From NCBI GenBank assembly GCA_947481355.1, contig CANKGM010000140.1, forward strand, positions 1 to 5,774: a stretch of 5,774 nucleotides of DNA, given 5' to 3'. The position numbers and the translations under genes are program-made. The DNA is from Chitinophagaceae bacterium. GTDB taxonomy: Bacteria > Bacteroidota > Bacteroidia > Chitinophagales > Chitinophagaceae. The notes below the pieces were generated by a model that saw only the letters and a list, made by a program, of their open reading frames with translations, did no database searches and was not told the DNA's origin. Positions within the stretch are counted from its first letter, which is position 1. Every line of letters starts with the position of its first letter. This document shows, one piece after another, positions 1-5,774 of the stretch.

Positions 1-1160
1 GCAACAGCAGCAGCCATGGCAATTCGATGATCATGATGAGAATGAACCTCAGCTCCAAGCAAAACACTACCACCATGCACATACATCATATCGCCATCTA
101 GTTCAATTTTTATACCCATTTTACCAAAAACATCCTGTAGCGTTAATGCCCTATCGCTTTCTTTATGGGTCAACCGTTTAGCACCTTTGATTTTTGTTAC
201 CCCTTTACAGAAAGCAGCCAATGACACTAATGGTGGAAATAAATCAGGGCACTCAGTTGCATCAAATTCAAACGCAACTAATTCGCTTGGGGAAACAACA
301 TATTGTCCATCACTATAACTCAATTTTGCACCAGCAGAGGTAATCGCTTCTAGTATTTTTTTATCCGCTTGAACAGAATCAGCATTCATTCCTTCAATGA
401 CAATTTTGGAAGAAATTGCTCCAGCAACAAATAAAAATGAGGCACCGCTCCAATCACCCTCAACGGTATAATGAATAATATCAGGTCTAGAATTCTCTGT
501 AGCAGGCCCAAAAGTGAAGGTCGCATAGGAGTCCACTACAGGTAGTTTCATACCAAACGCCTTAATTACCTGCAAGGTCATATCAATATATGGCCTACTT
601 TTTAGGTCCTTTACTTTGATGGTAACATCAGATGCATTTGAAGCTGAAAAAGCGAACAAAAGTCCGGTGAGAAACTGAGAACTTAAACTCCCATCCACTT
701 CAATAGTAGAAGGCACCAGCGGCCCCTTAATTTGAATAGGAAGCTTTCCATTGTTAGACGAAATAGCAATACCCAATTTTGGAAATATCTCATCAAAGAA
801 ATGCATTGGTCGATTCATCAAAGATCCTGAACCGGTCAACCTAAGTTGCTTACTACTTAATGAAGCTATGGGTGTAAACATCCTAATTCCCAGTCCACTT
901 TCACCACAAAATACAGTATCATTAACGGGCAGAACACCGGCACTTGATATTTCAAGATGATCTGTATTTTCAACAATAACCGCCCCAAGTTTTTGAATCA
1001 CATCTATCGCTGCAAGATCATCATTTGAATTACCTGGAGTAAAAATTAATGTTTTTCCTACATGAAGCAAGGCAGCGGCACAAGCGCGTTGCATATCACT
1101 TTTAGACCTTGGTGCACTAATGTTTCCATTCAATACGGATGGATTAACTATTGCCTTCAT
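1..1160 (-). CDS. aroA: 3-phosphoshikimate 1-carboxyvinyltransferase (EPSP synthase), 3' end cut by window edge
   Basis: This cytoplasmic enzyme transfers the enolpyruvyl group of PEP to shikimate 3-phosphate, the sixth step of the shikimate pathway. Translating the minus strand from the ATG at 1160 gives 386 uninterrupted codons that run off the left edge. Family motifs appear in order: SKSDMQR (residues 19-25, substrate-binding Lys20, Ser21 and Arg25), a GESGLGIRMF loop (86-95) in place of the common GNAGTAMRPL, SSQFLT (160-165), SRPYIDMT (188-195), PDLFPP with the presumed catalytic Asp306, HKESDR (332-337) with Glu334 and Arg337, and DHRIAMA (377-383) just before the edge. E. coli AroA has 427 residues, so about 30-40 C-terminal residues, including the equivalent of Lys411, are probably missing from view. 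The gene starts 8 bases after the aroB stop. No clear Shine-Dalgarno precedes the ATG, but the N terminus aligns well with the family start. The substituted loop is discussed under findings. Confidence 0.97.
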   Translation of the reverse strand, partial: MKAIVNPSVLNGNISAPRSKSDMQRACAAALLHVGKTLIFTPGNSNDDLAAIDVIQKLGAVIVENTDHLEISSAGVLPVNDTVFCGESGLGIRMFTPIASLSSKQLRLTGSGSLMNRPMHFFDEIFPKLGIAISSNNGKLPIQIKGPLVPSTIEVDGSLSSQFLTGLLFAFSASNASDVTIKVKDLKSRPYIDMTLQVIKAFGMKLPVVDSYATFTFGPATENSRPDIIHYTVEGDWSGASFLFVAGAISSKIVIEGMNADSVQADKKILEAITSAGAKLSYSDGQYVVSPSELVAFEFDATECPDLFPPLVSLAAFCKGVTKIKGAKRLTHKESDRALTLQDVFGKMGIKIELDGDMMYVHGGSVLLGAEVHSHHDHRIAMAAAV

Positions 1161-1168
1161 TGTATTTA

Positions 1169-2212
1169 TTACTTAATCATGTTATTAAACTCTACCATAT
1201 GGTCGTGCAATGAATCAACAGAAATCTTTTGAATTATACCAGTTCCGATTTTGTGTAATAAAATATAGCTCATGTCTTTATTCACACGCTTCTTATCCAT
1301 CTTCAACACATTAAACACTTTTTTTACATCAAATTTGCCTCTAGTCGGCAATCCGTATTCAATCAAGACCTTTTCTATTCTATCTGCTCCTTTTAGTCCT
1401 ACTGATTTTTCTGAAAGCCATGAAGCAAAAATCATTCCTAATGAAACAGCTTGACCATGCGTCAATTCATATTGAGTCTCTAAGGCATGTCCGAGAGTAT
1501 GACCGAAATTGAGCAGCTTTCTATTGCCTGTTTCAAATTCATCCGCTTTAACAACACCCACTTTCAATTTTACATTGCGCAAAATAATATCTCGAAGAAG
1601 GGCTTTATCACGCTTCACTTTAGCAATATTACTTTTCTCTAACAATGAAAACGTTTTGCTATCCAATATACATGCATGCTTGATGATCTCAGCAAACCCA
1701 TTACTCCATTCTGAATCTGGTAATGTTTTCAAGAAATCAAGATCATAAAACAAAAAAGAGGGTTGACGTATGATACCCACCATATTTTTATATTCGCCAA
1801 CATCGATACCGTTTTTACCTCCAATAGAAGCATCTACCATAGCTAATAATGAGGTAGGCACAAAACCAAACTCAATGCCCCTCATGTATACCGAAGCGAT
1901 ATATCCGGTAAGGTCTGTAATAACTCCGCCTCCAATACCAATTAATGTAGTTTGTCTATCTGCAGAAAATTCAATTAGCTGATCAATTACTGCGTCTACC
2001 GTAGCCTGAACCTTATACTGCTCACCAGCTTTCAAGGTAATTACATTCCACTTCTTGAATTTACTTTTATGCGCAACAAAAACATTTTCATCAGTAATAA
2101 TAATCGCCTTCTCTTTGTCTACAATTTGATCAAGACTTTTGAAGGATGCATCAAAGTAGCAATCGACAATTTTCTGTGAAAAATGAAAACGTGTTTTTTT
2201 CATACTCGTCAT
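1169..2212 (-). CDS. aroB: 3-dehydroquinate synthase
   Basis: This NAD- and metal-dependent cytoplasmic enzyme converts DAHP to 3-dehydroquinate, the second shikimate-pathway step. The 347-residue length is normal for AroB. An N-terminal Rossmann-like half carries the nucleotide-binding GGGVITDLTGY (94-104) and the MVDASIGGKNGID segment (125-137, Lys133 and Asn134 at the substrate site). The C-terminal helical half carries the expected metal ligands: Glu175 in GFAEIIKHA, His238 in NFGHTLGHALE and His252 in HGQAVSLGM. His242 matches the second, catalytic histidine of NFGHTLGH. All key residues are intact, so it should be active. The ATG at 2212 is 4 bases after the stop of the transposase-like gene. 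A second ATG at 2203 (residue 4) is equally possible, since neither has a clear Shine-Dalgarno. Tight spacing on both sides suggests co-transcription, and possibly translational coupling, with its neighbours. Confidence 0.97.
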   Translation of the reverse strand: MTSMKKTRFHFSQKIVDCYFDASFKSLDQIVDKEKAIIITDENVFVAHKSKFKKWNVITLKAGEQYKVQATVDAVIDQLIEFSADRQTTLIGIGGGVITDLTGYIASVYMRGIEFGFVPTSLLAMVDASIGGKNGIDVGEYKNMVGIIRQPSFLFYDLDFLKTLPDSEWSNGFAEIIKHACILDSKTFSLLEKSNIAKVKRDKALLRDIILRNVKLKVGVVKADEFETGNRKLLNFGHTLGHALETQYELTHGQAVSLGMIFASWLSEKSVGLKGADRIEKVLIEYGLPTRGKFDVKKVFNVLKMDKKRVNKDMSYILLHKIGTGIIQKISVDSLHDHMVEFNNMIK

Positions 2213-2216
2213 ACTA

Positions 2217-2633
2217 TTACTTATCTGTTTTTAAAAAGACTTCGATCTCTGTTTGAAACGTCTTAGTCAAATGATACTCTTCTTGCCTCTCAATAAATGA
2301 TGTCACTTGTGCAAGTGAACCAGGACTCACTGAATAAGCAATGATTTCATCAGACCAGTCAAATCCAGCCTTTATCAATTGAGTCGTGTTTGTCCATTCA
2401 GAAGACTCAGAACGCAACAACCTCATAACCTGAGATAAATTCTGGGCAGGATGCAACTGCAATAAAAGATGAACATGATCTTCGGCTCCATTCACTTCTA
2501 ATAAATGAATTCCTTTTTCCTCTGCCAGTTTTTTTATGTGACTAAACAGAACAACCCTTACCGGCCGTGTTAATACACTTTCCCTGTTTCGAGTTGACCA
2601 AATGATGTGCACATATAAAAAAACCTGTACCAT
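2217..2633 (-). CDS. IS200/REP-type transposase-like protein (Y1_Tnp, HUH fold) lacking the catalytic tyrosine
   Basis: A 138-residue protein of the IS200/IS605 TnpA and REP-associated tyrosine transposase superfamily. Active members cut and join single-stranded DNA through a phosphotyrosine intermediate. It shows the family's N-terminal strand (YVHIIWSTRNRE, residues 7-18), the metal-binding DHVHLLL (His53, His55), the RSESSEW helix (74-80) and the C-terminal helix SFIERQEEYH (112-121). In ISHp608 TnpA the nucleophile Tyr127 is followed four residues later by the metal ligand Gln131. Here Gln117 is present, but the tyrosine position is Phe113 (codon TTT, 2295-2297). Strand transfer by the usual mechanism is therefore unlikely, although DNA binding could persist. 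The ATG at 2633 is preferred over a TTG at 2639, which adds only two residues. It lies 23 bases after the DAHP synthase gene and 4 before aroB, with no room for transposon ends. Base composition matches the neighbours by eye. The family is clear; the function is unknown. Confidence 0.88.
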   Translation of the reverse strand: MVQVFLYVHIIWSTRNRESVLTRPVRVVLFSHIKKLAEEKGIHLLEVNGAEDHVHLLLQLHPAQNLSQVMRLLRSESSEWTNTTQLIKAGFDWSDEIIAYSVSPGSLAQVTSFIERQEEYHLTKTFQTEIEVFLKTDK

Positions 2634-2656
2634 GGTCAATTTATTATTAGCTAACC

Positions 2657-3745
2657 TTAATCGTTCATGACTTTATTCTGCCTATTGATACTTTCCATAT
2701 GGATTGCATCCATGTAGCGCGTTACGAACTCTTCGCTAAGAGAAAGTTTATCAGCCTTCTTCACAGCTTTATCCAAAATTTCATTCCAACGATTTGCCTG
2801 TAGGATAGTTACATTATTATTCTTCTTGTATGTTCCTATTTTTTCTGCAATATGCATACGCTGAGAAATCAACTGCATTAACTCATCATCGATATGATTG
2901 ATCTGTTCTCTCAACTTATCAAGTGCCATATGGAATGTTTCTGATGAAACATCTTCTCTTCTCCACACGATCTCATTCAACATCTCTGCAAGACGCTCAG
3001 GAGTAATTTGTTGCTTAGCATCGCTCCATGCATTATCTGGATCAATATGACTTTCAATCATCAAGCCATCAAAATCAAGGTCTATTGCTTTTTGAGCAGT
3101 GGCGAGAAGAATATCTCGACGGCCACAAATATGAGAAGGGTCATTGATGATTGGCATTCCTGGCATTCTGCGTTTCATTTCAATCGCTAAATGCCACATT
3201 GGAGCATTCCTAAATTCTGTATTACCATAAGAAGAAAAACCACGGTGGATTAATCCAATTTCTTTTATACCAGCACGAGCAACACGCTCAACAGCACCTT
3301 GCCATAATTCAAGATCGGGATTGATTGGATTTTTTATCAATACAGGAACATCAACACCACGAAGTGCATCTGCTACTTCTTGCACACTAAATGGGTTAAC
3401 TGTTGTTCTAGCACCAACCCATAAAACATCTACGTCAAATGTGAGTGCATCTTCAACTTGCTTACCTGTTGCTACTTCTACAGTGGTAGGTAAACCAGTA
3501 AGTTTTTTTGCTTGTTGCAACCAAGGCAAACCCTTAGCGCCGATACCTTCAAACATTCCAGGCTTGGTTCTTGGTTTCCATATACCAGCACGCAATATAT
3601 CCACTTTACCTGTGTTGGCAAGGCGTTGCGCAGTGGCAAGAACTTGTTCTTCTGTTTCTGCGCTGCATGGGCCAGAAATAATAAGTGGGCGTTTATTCCA
3701 AGCTGCTTTTACAATTGATTGATGACTTTCTTGTGTTGTTTCCAT
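2657..3745 (-). CDS. Bifunctional 3-deoxy-7-phosphoheptulonate synthase (type I-beta) / chorismate mutase (AroQ)
   Basis: A 362-residue fusion joining the first pathway step (PEP plus erythrose 4-phosphate to DAHP) to the chorismate-to-prephenate rearrangement. Residues about 10-260 are a type I-beta DAHP synthase barrel without the N-terminal ferredoxin-like regulatory domain. Visible motifs are GPCSAE (25-30), KPRTKPGMFEG (57-67, erythrose 4-phosphate site), WVGARTTVNPF (109-119), VLIKNP (135-140), LIHRGF (165-170) and DPSH (202-205). Comparison with the T. maritima enzyme gives metal ligands Cys27, His205, Glu231 and Asp242. Residues about 270-360 are an all-helical AroQ mutase: Arg279, Arg296, Lys307 and Arg319 match E. 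coli Arg11, Arg28, Lys39 and Arg51, and Gln356 fits Gln88. The E. coli Asp48 position is Gln316 and Glu52 is Trp320. The domain order matches the Prevotella and Porphyromonas enzymes, where the mutase domain also carries prephenate feedback inhibition, so similar control is likely here. The ATG at 3745 has no Shine-Dalgarno. It is often annotated as aroF, aroG or aroA(G)-pheB. Confidence 0.96.
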   Translation of the reverse strand: METTQESHQSIVKAAWNKRPLIISGPCSAETEEQVLATAQRLANTGKVDILRAGIWKPRTKPGMFEGIGAKGLPWLQQAKKLTGLPTTVEVATGKQVEDALTFDVDVLWVGARTTVNPFSVQEVADALRGVDVPVLIKNPINPDLELWQGAVERVARAGIKEIGLIHRGFSSYGNTEFRNAPMWHLAIEMKRRMPGMPIINDPSHICGRRDILLATAQKAIDLDFDGLMIESHIDPDNAWSDAKQQITPERLAEMLNEIVWRREDVSSETFHMALDKLREQINHIDDELMQLISQRMHIAEKIGTYKKNNNVTILQANRWNEILDKAVKKADKLSLSEEFVTRYMDAIHMESINRQNKVMND

Positions 3746-3786
3746 GATGTAAAATTAACGTTTTAAAAAAGAATGTTTATTTTATA
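3746..3786 (-). other. AT-rich spacer between tyrA and the DAHP synthase–mutase gene
   Basis: A 41-base gap made almost entirely of A and T, with T6 and A4 runs on the coding strand. There is no stable hairpin, no recognisable promoter pair and no Shine-Dalgarno before the DAHP synthase ATG. It is best read as an ordinary operon leader of the unstructured, A/T-rich kind common before Bacteroidota genes. Confidence 0.3.
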
Positions 3787-4641
3787 CTAATGAATGATCC
3801 TTCGGATCTGATTTGCTTTTTCCATTAACTCGTGAAGATATTCCCAGTTTTCTTTCTCTAAACAAGATTTGAATTTTCTCAGCTGCATGATGTGCTCATT
3901 CAATACATCCAGAATATTATCCTTGTTTTGCTTTAAGATCGGCGTCCACATATCTGGGCTACTCTTTGCCAACCTTACGGTACTCTCAAATCCTGCACTA
4001 GCCATTTCAAAAATGGCACTATCTTCTCTTTCCTTTTCAAGCACGGTGTTAGCCAATGCAAATGAAGTAATGTGAGATATATGACTAACGTATGCAGCAT
4101 GAAGATCGTGATCATGCGCATCCATCTCGAAAATGCGCATATTCAACTTTCCGAAAAGTAATTTAGCATAGGCAATAGCTTCATCACTACTATCCTGAGC
4201 ATCACAAATTATCACTGATTTATCTTCGAAGGCACCCTCTACCGCTGCAGTAGGACCACTATATTCTGTCCCCCACATAGGATGTGCAGCAACAAACTGA
4301 CTCCGCTTTGGGTGGCCTTTTACTTTATCGATCAACAAACTTTTTGTAGAGCCTAAATCAATAACTATTTGCTGATCAACTAAATCAAGTATTTTAGGCA
4401 CAAGCGTAATCATACTATCAACCGGAATAGCAACTAGAATAACATCCGATTTTAAAATGGCGTCTTCCATGCTCAACATTTCATCAACAAGATGAAGTGC
4501 GATGGCTTGCTCAGCATGAAGCGGGTTATTGTCAATACCAACAACATGGTTGGATATGCCCTTTTTCTTACACTGAAGTGCAAGTGAGCCACCAATCAAT
4601 CCAACTCCAACTATCGCAATATTTTTTTTATCTATGTTCAT
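3787..4641 (-). CDS. tyrA: Prephenate dehydrogenase
   Basis: Oxidatively decarboxylates prephenate to 4-hydroxyphenylpyruvate with NAD(P)+, committing flux to tyrosine; cytoplasmic. The 284-residue protein has an N-terminal Rossmann domain with GVGLIGGS (12-19). Asp37 ends the second strand (VVGID), which favours NAD+ over NADP+. The C-terminal helical dimerisation domain follows. Active-site candidates by comparison with Aquifex TyrA are Ser98 in LGSTK, catalytic His120 in AAHPMWGTEYSGP, His187 in YVSHISH and Arg223 in STVRLAKSSPDMW. The HPMWGTEYSGP stretch and SSPDMW are characteristic of this family. The protein ends soon after the helical domain, so it has neither the C-terminal ACT domain of Bacillus-type TyrA nor a fused chorismate mutase. 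Tyrosine feedback through ACT is therefore not built in, and control probably rests on the DAHP synthase–mutase encoded next. It starts 69 bases after the aminotransferase stop, and its TAG stop is 41 bases before the DAHP synthase gene. Confidence 0.96.
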   Translation of the reverse strand: MNIDKKNIAIVGVGLIGGSLALQCKKKGISNHVVGIDNNPLHAEQAIALHLVDEMLSMEDAILKSDVILVAIPVDSMITLVPKILDLVDQQIVIDLGSTKSLLIDKVKGHPKRSQFVAAHPMWGTEYSGPTAAVEGAFEDKSVIICDAQDSSDEAIAYAKLLFGKLNMRIFEMDAHDHDLHAAYVSHISHITSFALANTVLEKEREDSAIFEMASAGFESTVRLAKSSPDMWTPILKQNKDNILDVLNEHIMQLRKFKSCLEKENWEYLHELMEKANQIRRIIH

Positions 4642-4710
4642 TTGTTCAACTACTTAAAACCTGTTTTGCGTTTAAATTATAGTATGTCCAATTTATATAT
4701 TGATTGTCTT
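4642..4710 (-). other. AT-rich spacer between aminotransferase gene and tyrA
   Basis: The longest intergenic gap in the window, at 69 bases. On the minus strand it contains TATAATTTAAA, loosely like the Bacteroidota -7 element TAnnTTTG but without the final TG. No TTTG or TTG element lies at the expected distance upstream. A short AAAAC-AG-GTTTT inverted repeat has too small a loop to be a terminator. An internal promoter for tyrA is possible but unsupported, and there is no strong ribosome binding site before the tyrA ATG. Confidence 0.3.
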
Positions 4711-5774
4711 TTATTCTTTTATCTTTTTCACTCTATTGATAGCTTCCTGTAAAACTTCTTCTTTGCTGCATAAACTCACACGGACAAAAGCATCGCCAGC
4801 ATCTCCGAAAATCCCTCCAGGCGTAATGAATACACGTGCTTCATTCAACACTTTATCACTCAACTCGTATCCAGACTTAAATTCACCGGGAATAGCAGCC
4901 CACACAAACATCCCAACTTGATCTTTAGCATATGAGCAGCCAAGTAAATCAAGTAACTCACAAGCCAATTTTTTTCTAGTCGCGTAGATCTGATTGATAT
5001 TGTCAAACCAATCCTTACCCAACTCTAATGCTTTAGATGCCGCAAGTTGAACAGGCAAAAACATACCACTATCCATATTGCTTTTAAACCTCAAGATGGC
5101 ATTGATATGCTCAGCAGAAGCAACAATCATCCCTACACGCCAACCCGCCATATTGTGAGATTTGCTTAACGAATTAAGCTCAATGACCACTTCTTTTTCC
5201 ATGTCATACTCCAACAAACTTGCTGGATGATCATTCAAAATGAAACTGTATGGATTATCATGCACGATCATTACTTTCTCGCGCTTTGCAAATGCAATAA
5301 TTTCACTCAATAATTTTTTATCAGGAAGTTGCCCAGTTGGCATATGAGGGTAATTGAGAAAAATAATTTTCACCACACCTTGTGCCGTAGCATTATACTC
5401 ATCAATCATTTTCTTCCAAACGACTAAATCTGGATGCCAGTTATTTTCAGATTCAAGTCGATATGAAAGTACCGAACCTCCAGAAAGCTTGACAGCACTA
5501 CTATATGTTGGATAACCAGGATTTGGAACTAATGCAGCATCGCCTTCCTGAAGATAGGTCATGCATATATGCATGATTCCTTCTTTACTTCCTATCAACG
5601 GAAGCACCTCAGTATCAGGATTCACCAAAACAGTATACCATTTTTTATACCATGCAGATATTGCATTTCGAAATATAGGTGAACCTTTATAAGATTGGTA
5701 GGCATGAGTGTTTTGCTTTGCCGCTTCCGTGTGTAATGCTTCAACCACAGATGGATGAGGTGGGAGATCAGGAC
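4711..5774 (-). CDS. PLP-dependent class I/II aminotransferase, probably aromatic or aspartate type; 5' end cut by window edge
   Basis: A fold-type I aminotransferase whose reading frame stays open to the right edge; about 354 codons are visible. The residues nearest the edge (PDLPPHPSVVEAL) match the N-terminal substrate-entry segment of the family, so only about 30-40 residues are missing and the GTG at 5748 is an internal valine, not the start. Landmarks are GSKEG (PLP phosphate loop), PNPGYPTY, HDNPYSF (cofactor Asp at 5257-5259, Tyr at 5248-5250), NSLSKSHNMAGWRVG (Schiff-base Lys at 5161-5163, phosphate-binding Arg at 5137-5139) and RVSL (carboxylate-binding Arg at 4780-4782). The usual NPTG motif reads HMPTG, with Met (5341-5343) replacing the Asn that normally bonds the PLP O3'. 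The sequence resembles proteins annotated as aspartate, methionine or LL-diaminopimelate aminotransferases. Its position before tyrA suggests amination of 4-hydroxyphenylpyruvate and/or phenylpyruvate, or of prephenate. Substrate assignment is inference. Confidence 0.93.
   Translation of the reverse strand, partial: PDLPPHPSVVEALHTEAAKQNTHAYQSYKGSPIFRNAISAWYKKWYTVLVNPDTEVLPLIGSKEGIMHICMTYLQEGDAALVPNPGYPTYSSAVKLSGGSVLSYRLESENNWHPDLVVWKKMIDEYNATAQGVVKIIFLNYPHMPTGQLPDKKLLSEIIAFAKREKVMIVHDNPYSFILNDHPASLLEYDMEKEVVIELNSLSKSHNMAGWRVGMIVASAEHINAILRFKSNMDSGMFLPVQLAASKALELGKDWFDNINQIYATRKKLACELLDLLGCSYAKDQVGMFVWAAIPGEFKSGYELSDKVLNEARVFITPGGIFGDAGDAFVRVSLCSKEEVLQEAINRVKKIKE
5559..5576. repeat. Perfect 18-bp palindrome inside the aminotransferase gene
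   Basis: TCATGCATATATGCATGA reads identically on both strands with no central spacer and contains two ATGCAT hexamers. It lies in coding sequence, where the minus strand encodes the Ile-Met-His-Ile-Cys-Met stretch after the GSKEG loop. That sequence is explained by the protein, so the palindrome may be coincidental, though a dimeric DNA-binding site cannot be excluded. Confidence 0.5.

Larger units (their letters stand above)
1..5774 (-). other. Aromatic amino acid biosynthesis operon (both ends beyond window)
   Basis: Six co-directional genes are separated by 69, 41, 23, 4 and 8 bases, with no GC-rich hairpin plus T-run in any gap. Five encode enzymes leading from PEP and erythrose 4-phosphate toward tyrosine and phenylalanine. 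Co-transcription is inferred from spacing and shared pathway; no transcript data are available. The main promoter is probably upstream of the right edge, since the aminotransferase itself is cut. No stretch of 300 bases lacks a gene. Confidence 0.8.

Noticed and set aside
751..960. Plus-strand open frame opposite aroA, and similar short plus-strand frames opposite aroB, tyrA and the aminotransferase gene
   Set aside because: All are shadows of conserved minus-strand genes with no protein motif of their own.
1161..1168. Terminator or attenuator between aroB and aroA
   Set aside because: The gap is only 8 bases with no hairpin; it is a simple operon junction.
2637..2639. TTG as the start of the transposase-like gene
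   Set aside because: An ATG two codons later (2631-2633) is more likely and leaves the conserved N-terminal strand complete. No ribosome binding site favours the TTG.
2213..2656. Complete IS200/IS605 insertion sequence
   Set aside because: The flanks of 23 and 4 bases are too short for the left and right end hairpins, no target-site or end structure is visible, and there is no tnpB. Only the tnpA-like gene is supported.
3321..3722. 133-codon open frame on the plus strand opposite the DAHP synthase domain
   Set aside because: It lies wholly antisense to a well-supported enzyme gene, shows no recognisable domain, and its composition follows from the codons of the real gene.
4642..4710. Possible internal promoter (TATAAT-like) before tyrA
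   Set aside because: No partner element at a proper distance, and AT-rich spacers produce such matches easily. Kept only as a described spacer.
5746..5748. GTG as the aminotransferase start
   Set aside because: The frame stays open to the window edge and the upstream residues PDLPPHPSV match the family N-terminal segment, so the true start is outside the window.

Overview
The window holds six tightly packed genes, all on the minus strand, with no RNA gene, CRISPR array or complete mobile element in view. Five of the six belong to aromatic amino acid biosynthesis. Read in the direction of transcription (right to left) they are: a class I/II PLP aminotransferase (5' end cut by the right edge), prephenate dehydrogenase (tyrA), a bifunctional DAHP synthase–chorismate mutase, a small IS200/REP-type 'transposase-like' protein, 3-dehydroquinate synthase (aroB), and EPSP synthase (aroA, 3' end cut by the left edge). 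The gaps between them are 69, 41, 23, 4 and 8 bases. No convincing terminator lies in any gap, so the set looks like one polycistronic operon.

Organism: most likely a member of the Bacteroidota. The AT-rich DNA, the lack of clear Shine-Dalgarno sequences before the start codons, the DAHP synthase–AroQ fusion with the synthase domain first, and the grouping of an aminotransferase, tyrA and this fusion are all typical of that phylum. A Chitinophagia- or Sphingobacteriia-like lineage is plausible, but the window does not settle it.

How the genes work together: the DAHP synthase domain condenses PEP and erythrose 4-phosphate to open the shikimate pathway. AroB closes DAHP into 3-dehydroquinate, and AroA adds a second PEP to shikimate 3-phosphate. 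After chorismate (made by AroC, not in view), the chorismate mutase domain forms prephenate and TyrA makes 4-hydroxyphenylpyruvate. The aminotransferase is placed to make tyrosine and/or phenylalanine. A prephenate dehydratase gene would be expected just beyond the right edge and aroC or other shikimate genes beyond the left edge; both are inference.

The odd member is the 138-residue HUH-family protein between the DAHP synthase and aroB genes. It keeps the His-x-His pair and the metal-binding Gln, but the catalytic tyrosine position is phenylalanine. It has no room for transposon ends and sits only 4 bases from aroB. It looks like an inactivated or domesticated transposase relative carried as an operon gene, and it is the best candidate here for something undescribed. 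Two enzymes also show substitutions at usually conserved active-site positions: Met for Asn in the aminotransferase NPTG motif, and a divergent glyphosate-site loop in AroA.
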